DNA of 64,000 bases from Microbaculum marinisediminis. Lineage in GTDB: Bacteria > Pseudomonadota > Alphaproteobacteria > Rhizobiales > Tepidamorphaceae. The notes beneath the pieces are model-generated. The model saw nothing but the letters and a program-made list of their open reading frames with translations. It searched no databases and had not been told where the DNA came from. A program made the translations under genes and the position numbers. Shown here piece after piece: positions 57,925 through 64,000 of the stretch; the stretch's first letter is position 1, and each line of letters begins with the position of its first letter. Location of the stretch: positions 1 to 64,000 of the forward strand of contig NZ_JALIDZ010000009.1 of assembly GCF_025397915.1 (NCBI RefSeq), written 5' to 3'.

Positions 57925-59039
57925 GCACGGCCTCCAACCTCCCCCGCGCGGCCGAGCCGTTCATCGCCTTCGCACAGGCGCTCAGGGCGAACGGGTTCGC
58001 CGTCGCGCCGGAACAGACGCAGGACTTCATCGCCGGCGTCGGGCTGCTCGGCCCGCGCGGCATGCAGGACATTCACAGGGCGGCCGTCGCCACACTTGCC
58101 CCGCCGCCGGAGCGCCGGGACGAGTTCGATGCCCTGTTCCGCATGGTCTTCCTTGGCCAGACGATCGCGGCGGCCGCGCAGGCGGGAGACGAGGACGAAG
58201 TCCAGGCCTACGACGCTCGGGAAGGCGGCGCGGAGCCGCCTGAGGCAGAGGAGCCGGAGGAGTCCGGCGGCGAAGCCTCCGGGGCCGAAATCCTGTCGCG
58301 GCGCGCCTTCGGCGAACGTGAGGATGCCGCTGCCCTCGTCCGCCTGCGCCGGTCGGCACCGGCCGCGCTGCCGCGCCGCCGTTCGCGCCGGCGCGTGACG
58401 ACCAAATCCAGTGGCCAGCCGGACCTGCGGCGCGCCTTGCGCCAGGCGGTGCGCCGCGATGGCGAACTGCTGCAGTTGCCCACCCGCGAGCGGGCCTTGC
58501 GCCAGCGCCGCCTGCTGTTGCTCATCGACGTTTCTGGGTCGATGAAGGCGGAGACCGAGGGCGCCATGCGTTTCGCGCACGCGCTGATGCGCGCGGCCGA
58601 GCGGTACGAGGCCTTCACCATCGGCACGCGCCTTACCCGGGTCACGCCGGCGCTTCGGCACCGCAATCCCGACCAGGCACTGGCCAATGCCGCGGGACTG
58701 GTCGCGGACTGGGACGGCGGCACCCGGATCGGCGACGCTCTCCAAGCATTCCTGGCGGTGCCGCGCTTCGCGGGCTTCGCGCGCGGCGCGCTGGTCATCG
58801 TCGTGTCCGACGGCCTTGAGCGCGGCGATCCCGCGGCACTGAACGAGGCGATCGCGCGGCTGCGGCGACTTGCCTGGAAGATCCAGTGGCTGACCCCGCT
58901 GGCAACATCTGGCACCGCCTTCGTGCCCCGGACAGAGGCCATGGAGGGGATCGCCCCGCACGTCACCCGTTTCGGCAGCGCGGCCGGCATAGCGGCGATG
59001 TGCGAGGAAGTCCTCCAGTTCGCCGGGAGGGCGGCCTGA
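57921..59039 (+). CDS. VWA-domain protein (CoxE-like)
   Basis: A 372-aa von Willebrand factor A protein. The N-terminal half is helical with an acidic stretch (AEEPEESGGEASG-like) and a basic arm (ALPRRRSRRRVTTK). The C-terminal VWA domain has the MIDAS motif LLIDVSGSMKAET, the Thr in WDGGTRIGDAL and the Asp in VIVVSDGLERGDP. It pairs with the MoxR ATPase as in other molybdenum hydroxylase maturation systems. It overlaps both neighbours (TGATG with the amidohydrolase). Confidence 0.9.
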   Translation: MSTASNLPRAAEPFIAFAQALRANGFAVAPEQTQDFIAGVGLLGPRGMQDIHRAAVATLAPPPERRDEFDALFRMVFLGQTIAAAAQAGDEDEVQAYDAREGGAEPPEAEEPEESGGEASGAEILSRRAFGEREDAAALVRLRRSAPAALPRRRSRRRVTTKSSGQPDLRRALRQAVRRDGELLQLPTRERALRQRRLLLLIDVSGSMKAETEGAMRFAHALMRAAERYEAFTIGTRLTRVTPALRHRNPDQALANAAGLVADWDGGTRIGDALQAFLAVPRFAGFARGALVIVVSDGLERGDPAALNEAIARLRRLAWKIQWLTPLATSGTAFVPRTEAMEGIAPHVTRFGSAAGIAAMCEEVLQFAGRAA

Positions 59040-59920
59040 TGCAGATTGTCGACGCACACCATCATATCTGGCGCCAGACCGATCTGCCATGGCTGCTCGG
59101 GCCCACCCAACCGCGCATTTTCGGCCCCTATGACGGGATCAAGCGCGACTACCCGATCGAGGAATTCCTCGACGACATCGCCGACACCGGAGTGACCAAA
59201 TCCGTCTACGTGCAGGCGAACTGGGCCCCGAACTGGTTCGTCGACGAGGTCGCCTGGGTGCAGGATACCGCGGACCGGGCGGGATGGCCGCACGGCATCG
59301 TCGGCTTCTGCAACATGAGCCAGCCGGACGCGCGCCCCGATCTCGACCGGCTGGCGTCCTTTTCGCTGATGCGCGGCATCCGCCAGCAGTTCCACTGGCA
59401 CCAAAATCCGCTCTATCGCTTTGCACCGACCCCCGACGTCGCCCGCGACCGGAATGTCCAGCGCAACGTCGCACGGCTCGCCGACTACGGCTGGACGTTC
59501 GATCTGCAGGTGTTCCCGGACCAGATGGACAGCGCCTGCGAACTCGCCGACGCCTGCCCGGACGTGACCTTCGTGCTGCAGCACGCCGGCATGCTGGAAG
59601 ACCTGTCCGACGACGGCCGGGCGACATGGCGGGCCGCCATGAAGAAACTGGCCAAACGGCCCAACGTCGTCACCAAACTGTCCGCCTTCGGCACCTTCAT
59701 CCATCGCAATGACGCCGACCACATCGCCTGGATGGTGAAGGAGACGACCGCGATCTTCGGTGCCAAGCGCTGCCTGTTCGGCTCGAACTTCCCAATCGAA
59801 AAGCTCTGGACGAACTACAGCACGCTTCTCGACGCGTATCTGGCCGCGACCGCCGACATGAGCGAGGCGCGCAGGACCGCGATCTTCCACGACACAGCAA
59901 GCCGGATCTACCGGCTGTGA
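59039..59920 (+). CDS. Amidohydrolase 2-family TIM-barrel hydrolase
   Basis: A 293-aa metal-dependent hydrolase of the amidohydrolase-2 superfamily (close to 2-pyrone-4,6-dicarboxylate lactonase and related lactonases/decarboxylases). The metal motif is IVDAHHHIWRQ at the N-terminus, followed by VYVQANW, MRGIRQQFHWH, FVLQHAGM and the C-terminal LFGSNFPIEKLW with the conserved Asp replaced by Asn in the usual GSD/GSN position. It would open a lactone or hydrolyse an amide formed in the pathway. Its ATG overlaps the VWA stop. Confidence 0.88.
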   Translation: MQIVDAHHHIWRQTDLPWLLGPTQPRIFGPYDGIKRDYPIEEFLDDIADTGVTKSVYVQANWAPNWFVDEVAWVQDTADRAGWPHGIVGFCNMSQPDARPDLDRLASFSLMRGIRQQFHWHQNPLYRFAPTPDVARDRNVQRNVARLADYGWTFDLQVFPDQMDSACELADACPDVTFVLQHAGMLEDLSDDGRATWRAAMKKLAKRPNVVTKLSAFGTFIHRNDADHIAWMVKETTAIFGAKRCLFGSNFPIEKLWTNYSTLLDAYLAATADMSEARRTAIFHDTASRIYRL

Positions 59921-59950
59921 GCGAACAGACGCCAAAGGGAGGGAATCGAC

Positions 59951-60799
59951 ATGGCGCTTGAAATCCACATCCTCGACTATGGGGACATAGAGCTCGAGTC
60001 GAGCTTCCTGGTGCTCGGCCGCGACTGCGGCCGCACGCGGCGCGTCTATACCTACGGCTTCCTGATCACCGGGGGCAAATACCCGATCGTCGTCGACACC
60101 GGCTATCGCGACAACGCGATCATGGAGACGCTCGGCATGCGCGGCCTCCAGTTCCACGAGAACATGATCGAGAATCAGCTCGCCCGGCACGGACTGAAGC
60201 CCGGCGATATCCGTTATGTCTGTCACACCCACCTGCATATCGACCACGCCGGCAAGGACGACCATTTCCCGATGACCACCACCGTGGTCCTCAACCGCCG
60301 CGAACTCGAGCATTCGGTCTCGGGCCTCATGCACCCGCAATACCCGAAGCCGGACATCCAGCACCTCATCGAGCGCCTGCACACAAAGGACGCGCTCCGG
60401 CTGGAGGACACGGAGCTCACCGGCGAGATCGAGCTGATCCCCGGCGTAACGCTCGACTGGGCCGGCGCCCATACAGAGGGCTCGATGAACATCCATGTGG
60501 AGACGGCCGAGGGCCGGGCGACGATCTGCGGCGACGTGATCTACGACTTCAACGACCAGGTCGTGAATCCGCTGAACGAGATCCACAATCACGAGCCCCG
60601 CGTCACCGGCAACCATTCGGTATCGAAGCGCGAGGAGAAGGCGGCCATCAAGAAACTGCTGAACGGATCGAAGTTCCTGCTCCCCGTCCACGACCGTCCG
60701 GCCAAGATCGAGGCGGATCAGGTCGTCGGCCGCCTCGGCATGCAGGTTCCCGGTCCGATCACCGAAACCGTTCCGCGCCGGGAGTGGTTTCCCGCCTGA
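59951..60799 (+). CDS. Metallo-beta-lactamase-fold hydrolase (N-acyl homoserine lactonase-like)
   Basis: A 282-aa metallo-beta-lactamase-fold enzyme resembling the AttM/AiiA lactonases. The metal motif is THLHIDHAGKDDHFP, followed by a His in GAHTEGSMNIHVE, an Asp in ATICGDVIYD and a final HDRPAKI. Members open lactone rings; here a pathway lactone is as likely as a quorum signal. GGGAGGGAAT lies before ATG 59951. It is 30 bp after the amidohydrolase. Confidence 0.88.
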   Translation: MALEIHILDYGDIELESSFLVLGRDCGRTRRVYTYGFLITGGKYPIVVDTGYRDNAIMETLGMRGLQFHENMIENQLARHGLKPGDIRYVCHTHLHIDHAGKDDHFPMTTTVVLNRRELEHSVSGLMHPQYPKPDIQHLIERLHTKDALRLEDTELTGEIELIPGVTLDWAGAHTEGSMNIHVETAEGRATICGDVIYDFNDQVVNPLNEIHNHEPRVTGNHSVSKREEKAAIKKLLNGSKFLLPVHDRPAKIEADQVVGRLGMQVPGPITETVPRREWFPA

Positions 60800-60828
60800 C
60801 CGACCGCATTGTTGAGGGAGTGCCCGTC

Positions 60829-62427
60829 ATGGCCCACGAAGCGCTGCGGCCGGAGTTCCGCAACCTGATCGACGAACACGCGCCGGTGCGCCAGATCGGC
60901 ACGGGCTTCACGTTCACCGAGGGGCCGATCTGGCACCCCCGCGAACACTACCTGCTGTTTTCCGACATGCCGGCCGACGTCAGACGACGCTGGGACCGGG
61001 CGGGCGTGCGCGAGGTCCTGCGGCCCTCCAACAAGGGCAACGGCATGACCTACGATGCCGGCCTGAATCTGCTGGTCTGCGAGCATTCGACGTCCTCGGT
61101 GGCGCGGTTCACACCGGACGGGCGCCGCGAAGTGCTGGCCTCTCATTTCGAGGGCAAGGAGCTCAACAGTCCGAACGACCTGTGCGTCGGGCCCGACGGC
61201 TCGATCTACTTCACGGACCCCTGGTACGGGCGGATGCCCCACTACGGGGTGGAGCGGCCGCGCGAGCTCGGCTGGCAGGGCGTGTTCCGTATCCGGCCGG
61301 GACGCGAGGGCCGCGACCCGGACCTGCTCGTTGACCGCTTCATGTTCTCGATGCCGAACGGGCTGTGCTTCTCGCCGGATGGCAGTCTGCTCTACGTCAA
61401 CGATACCGAGCAGACCAACATTCGGGTCTTCGACGTCGAGGCGGACGGATCGCTGCGCAACGGCCGTATCTTCGCCTCCGGCATCAAGGACAGTCTGAAA
61501 CCGGGCGTGCCCGACGGCATGAAATGCGACCAGTCCGGCAATGTCTGGGTCACGGCGCCGGGCGGCCTATGGGTCTACAACCCGCAGGGCCAGCTGATCG
61601 GCAAGGTGTCGATCCCCGAACTGCCCGCGAACCTGCATTGGGGCGGCGAGAACTGGCGCACGCTCTTCGTCTGCGCCAGCACGTCCGTCTATGCCGTCGA
61701 CACGATCATCGGCCCGTGCAACGAACCCTTCATGCGCGCCGACGCGGGCGGCGCACAGACGGCATCTGTTCCGGCACCGGGTGGCTCCGGCGCGGCGCCC
61801 TCCCCGGCCGCCGACACAAGCCTCAGCCTCGATCCCTCCCGCTGCGCGCTCATCATCCAGGACATGCAGAACGACGTGGTGATGGACGGCGGCGCCTTCG
61901 CCGAGTCCGGATCGCCGCAGCACTGCCGCGAGCAGAACGCCATTGCCAACGCGGCGCGTCTGGCCGAGCACTGCCGCAGACTGGGCATTCCGGTGATCCA
62001 CGTCTGGTTCGTGTGCCCGCCCGGCCACGCCGGGGTGACGCTCAACGCGCCGCTTTTCGAGGGCCTCGTCGAGGCCAACGCCATGGTCGAGGGCAGCTGG
62101 GGCGCGCAGCCGGTTCCCGGTCTCGAGGCCAGGCCCGGCGATCACGTCGTGCGCAAGACGCGAATGAGCGCCTGGGAGGGCACCAACCTCGAGACGATCC
62201 TCAAGGCACAGGGCCGCGACATCCTGATCGAGACCGGTGCCTGGACCAACATGTCGATCGAGCACACGGCGCGCACCGGTGCCGACAAGGGCTACGTGAT
62301 GATCATTCCGGAAGACGCCTGCTCGACCATGAATGCCGACTGGCACCGCGCCTCCATCGACTATGCGATGCAGAATGTGGCCGCCGTGACGAACGTGGAC
62401 GAGGTGATCCGCGCGCTGGGCGTATAA
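60829..62427 (+). CDS. SMP-30/gluconolactonase fused to an isochorismatase-like domain
   Basis: A 532-aa fusion. Residues 1 to about 303 are a six-bladed SMP-30/gluconolactonase propeller (FTEGPIWHPREHYLLFSDM, ELNSPNDLCVGPDGSIYFTDP, NGLCFSPDGSLLYVNDTE). After a Gly/Ala/Pro linker, residues from about 333 form an isochorismatase-fold domain with Asp in ALIIQDMQNDV and Lys in HVVRKTRMSAW. The position of the catalytic Cys reads TNMSIEHTAR, with Ser instead of Cys. GAGGGAG is 9 nt before ATG 60829; ATG 60784 is an alternative. The lactonase would follow the ring-opening steps; the second domain cannot be an ordinary cysteine amidase. Confidence 0.9.
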   Translation: MAHEALRPEFRNLIDEHAPVRQIGTGFTFTEGPIWHPREHYLLFSDMPADVRRRWDRAGVREVLRPSNKGNGMTYDAGLNLLVCEHSTSSVARFTPDGRREVLASHFEGKELNSPNDLCVGPDGSIYFTDPWYGRMPHYGVERPRELGWQGVFRIRPGREGRDPDLLVDRFMFSMPNGLCFSPDGSLLYVNDTEQTNIRVFDVEADGSLRNGRIFASGIKDSLKPGVPDGMKCDQSGNVWVTAPGGLWVYNPQGQLIGKVSIPELPANLHWGGENWRTLFVCASTSVYAVDTIIGPCNEPFMRADAGGAQTASVPAPGGSGAAPSPAADTSLSLDPSRCALIIQDMQNDVVMDGGAFAESGSPQHCREQNAIANAARLAEHCRRLGIPVIHVWFVCPPGHAGVTLNAPLFEGLVEANAMVEGSWGAQPVPGLEARPGDHVVRKTRMSAWEGTNLETILKAQGRDILIETGAWTNMSIEHTARTGADKGYVMIIPEDACSTMNADWHRASIDYAMQNVAAVTNVDEVIRALGV

Positions 62428-62460
62428 GCGGGCGCGCGCTGCACAATAGCAATCACTGAT

Positions 62461-64000
62461 CTACCGTGCGCCGAGCTGCGCCTTCAAACGGGCCAGTTCG
62501 GCGTCCTGCGGCCTGAGCGCTAAGAGCCTCTCGACGGTATCGCGGGCGCCGTCCCGGTCGCCGGCGTTCAGCTGGTCGCGCAGCAATCCCGCGAGCAGAT
62601 CAACGTCATAGGGGTGGTTTTCCAACGCCGTCTCGCGGACCTCACGGGCGGCTTGCGGGTTTCCGAGCGACTCCAGCGCCACCGCATAGACGTGGGCGTA
62701 GCGGGCGGCGCCGGGCGCCTGTTCGACCGCTTCGGCGAGAAGGGGAAGCGCGTCCTCGCGGCGGCCCTGCCGCACCCGCAGGAGGCCCAGCGCGTGCACC
62801 ACGGCGGCGTTGTCAGGCTCCGCCAGATAGGCCCGTTCCAACAGCGTGGCTTCCTCGCTCGTGTTGCCGAGCGCGCGCTGGAGCTCGGCCAGATTGATCA
62901 TCGCGGGGATGAAATCCGGCGCCAGACGCAGGGCGGTGCGGTAAGCGGCCTCGGCCTTGCCGGCATCGCCGCGCTCGGCCCAGTAGCCTCCGAGATTCAG
63001 ATGGGATTCCGGGCGTTCGGCCGCGGCCAGTTCCGACGCGACATACTCGTCCACGGCCGCCTGGTAGACGCCGCGGCGGTCTCCAAGGAACGTCTCGGGC
63101 GGGACCGGCGCCAACACGCGTGCCGCCATGATCCGGACCGAGCGCACGGGATCGTCCAGCAGTGGCGCGGCGAGATCGACACGCGCGTCGGGCTGAACGC
63201 CTTCGAGGCTCTCCAGCGCCGCGGCGCGAACCATCGGGTCGGGATCCTCGAGCGAGGCGACGACCGAAGGACCTGTCACCTCGTCGAGATAGGCACGCAG
63301 CATCTCCACCGCCGTGGCGCGTGCGATCGCCGGCTGGTCCCGGTCGGTCGCGAGCGCGGCGAGCCGTTCGCCCGCCCCAGGCGCGCCGGAGCGCCCGAGC
63401 GCCAGCGTCTCGCCGAAATGCGGCTCTTTGCGGCGGTCAGGGCCATACCATTCCGCGATCCTGTCCGCGGCCCAGGCGGCCTCCTTGTCCGAATGACAGC
63501 CGGTGCAGGCATCGGGGGCACCGGTCATCGCGGCGAGGTCGGGTCTTGGGATGCGGAAGGAATGATCGCGGCGCGGATCGACGACCATGTATATGCGCTC
63601 CGGCATGTGGCAGTCGACACAGAACGATCCCGGCTTGCCTTCGTCGTGGAAGTGGTGAGCCGGAGAGTCGTAGGCAAGCGGCCTGATGCTGGAGAAGCGG
63701 TCCGGCGGCGTCTCGCTGTGACAGGCCGTGCATACGGCGTTGCCGTCGGCGAGGAGCGCGCCGGAATGGGGCTCGTGGCAGTCCGTGCAGACAACGCCCT
63801 TCGCGTTCATCCGGCTCTGCAGGAAGGAGCCGTAGACGTAGACCTCGTCATCGATCTGACCGTCCGGAAAATAGAGACCATCCTGAAGTAGCGACGGTGT
63901 GTAGTGATCGAGAAAGGGCTCGCCGGCAACGTTGTGGTCGGTGATCTGCCGACGCCGCGAGTGGCATTGCGCGCAGGTGCCGATTTGATTTCCGGCTTTC
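62461..64000 (-). CDS. Multihaem cytochrome c with HEAT and TPR repeats (5' end outside window)
   Basis: The 3' part of a gene whose frame is open through the window edge, so the N-terminus is missing. The visible protein has five CxxCH haem-binding motifs (TCAQCH, CTDCH, CTACH, FCVDCH, CTGCH). Next come HEAT-like repeats (VVASLEDPDPMVRAAALESLEG), and last five or so TPR units (AYRTALRLAPDFIPAMINLAELQRALG). The combination is typical of periplasmic cytochromes of the doubled-CXXCH/NrfA-related type. An earlier internal ATG at 63810 would cut off one haem motif and is not the start. Convergent with the catabolic block. Confidence 0.88.
   Translation of the reverse strand, partial: KAGNQIGTCAQCHSRRRQITDHNVAGEPFLDHYTPSLLQDGLYFPDGQIDDEVYVYGSFLQSRMNAKGVVCTDCHEPHSGALLADGNAVCTACHSETPPDRFSSIRPLAYDSPAHHFHDEGKPGSFCVDCHMPERIYMVVDPRRDHSFRIPRPDLAAMTGAPDACTGCHSDKEAAWAADRIAEWYGPDRRKEPHFGETLALGRSGAPGAGERLAALATDRDQPAIARATAVEMLRAYLDEVTGPSVVASLEDPDPMVRAAALESLEGVQPDARVDLAAPLLDDPVRSVRIMAARVLAPVPPETFLGDRRGVYQAAVDEYVASELAAAERPESHLNLGGYWAERGDAGKAEAAYRTALRLAPDFIPAMINLAELQRALGNTSEEATLLERAYLAEPDNAAVVHALGLLRVRQGRREDALPLLAEAVEQAPGAARYAHVYAVALESLGNPQAAREVRETALENHPYDVDLLAGLLRDQLNAGDRDGARDTVERLLALRPQDAELARLKAQLGAR

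Overview
The window is GC-rich, densely coded DNA, most likely from an alphaproteobacterium. Evidence: an initiator tRNA whose sequence matches the alphaproteobacterial type as I remember it, a Hyphomicrobium-type sulfur-oxidation gene set, GcvH-like LbpA, and catabolic gene families typical of Hyphomicrobiales/Rhodospirillales. The genus cannot be fixed from the sequence alone. No insertion sequence, phage gene, CRISPR array or rRNA was seen.

Layout. 1-9 kb: a solitary initiator tRNA-fMet with its own promoter and terminator, followed by unrelated housekeeping or accessory genes (CHAD protein, GH114-like secreted protein, DUF3775, protoglobin, GMC oxidoreductase, nitronate-monooxygenase-like enzyme, DUF2189 membrane protein, L,D-transpeptidase).

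9.1-34.4 kb: a sulfur-oxidation island, almost entirely on the minus strand. Its parts are (a) an sHdr operon, in transcription order dsrE, hdrC1, hdrB1, hdrA, hyp, hdrC2, hdrB2, a 157-aa gene, lbpA, dsrE3-like, tusA, dsrE-like, tusA, an SQR-like flavoprotein and DUF1641; (b) a two-gene lipoate unit, a lipoate-protein ligase for LbpA plus an amidotransferase-like protein that lacks its catalytic cysteine; (c) soeABC for direct cytoplasmic sulfite oxidation, preceded by a 64-aa basic protein; (d) aprMBA, an unknown gene, an FKBP isomerase, a 52-aa protein, sat and a metallophosphoesterase, the indirect sulfite-to-sulfate route through APS; (e) a divergent LysR regulator. Sulfane sulfur would be carried by TusA/DsrE to the sHdr complex, which would release sulfite with LbpA as electron acceptor. 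Sulfite would then go to sulfate through SoeABC (electrons to quinone) or Apr/Sat (ATP formation). I found an ATTC-N8-GAAT inverted repeat between the -35 and -10 elements of the sHdr promoter, and a shared ATCG-N7-CGAT palindrome in front of both the LysR gene and the soe operon.

34.5-39 kb: acyl-CoA genes (hotdog dehydratase, acyl-CoA dehydrogenase, family III CoA transferase) and a GH26-like secreted protein.

39.2-62.4 kb: a plus-strand block of 20 annotated genes. It contains a branched-chain-type ABC importer (LivK, LivH, LivM, LivG and a LivF fused to a Tm-1-like/UPF0261 domain), an iron alcohol dehydrogenase, an AraC regulator, a PEP-hydrolase-family TIM barrel, a giant flotillin built on 11-residue repeats, two tandem SRPBCC proteins, a molybdenum hydroxylase whose large subunit is split in two, its MoxR/VWA maturation pair, an amidohydrolase, a lactonase-like metallo-beta-lactamase-fold protein and an SMP-30/isochorismatase fusion. 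Tight spacing and ATGA/TGATG overlaps suggest one pathway for uptake and hydroxylation of an unidentified, probably cyclic, compound followed by ring or lactone/amide hydrolysis. This is the least explained part of the window. 62.5-64 kb: the 3' part of a multihaem cytochrome with HEAT/TPR repeats, cut by the window edge.
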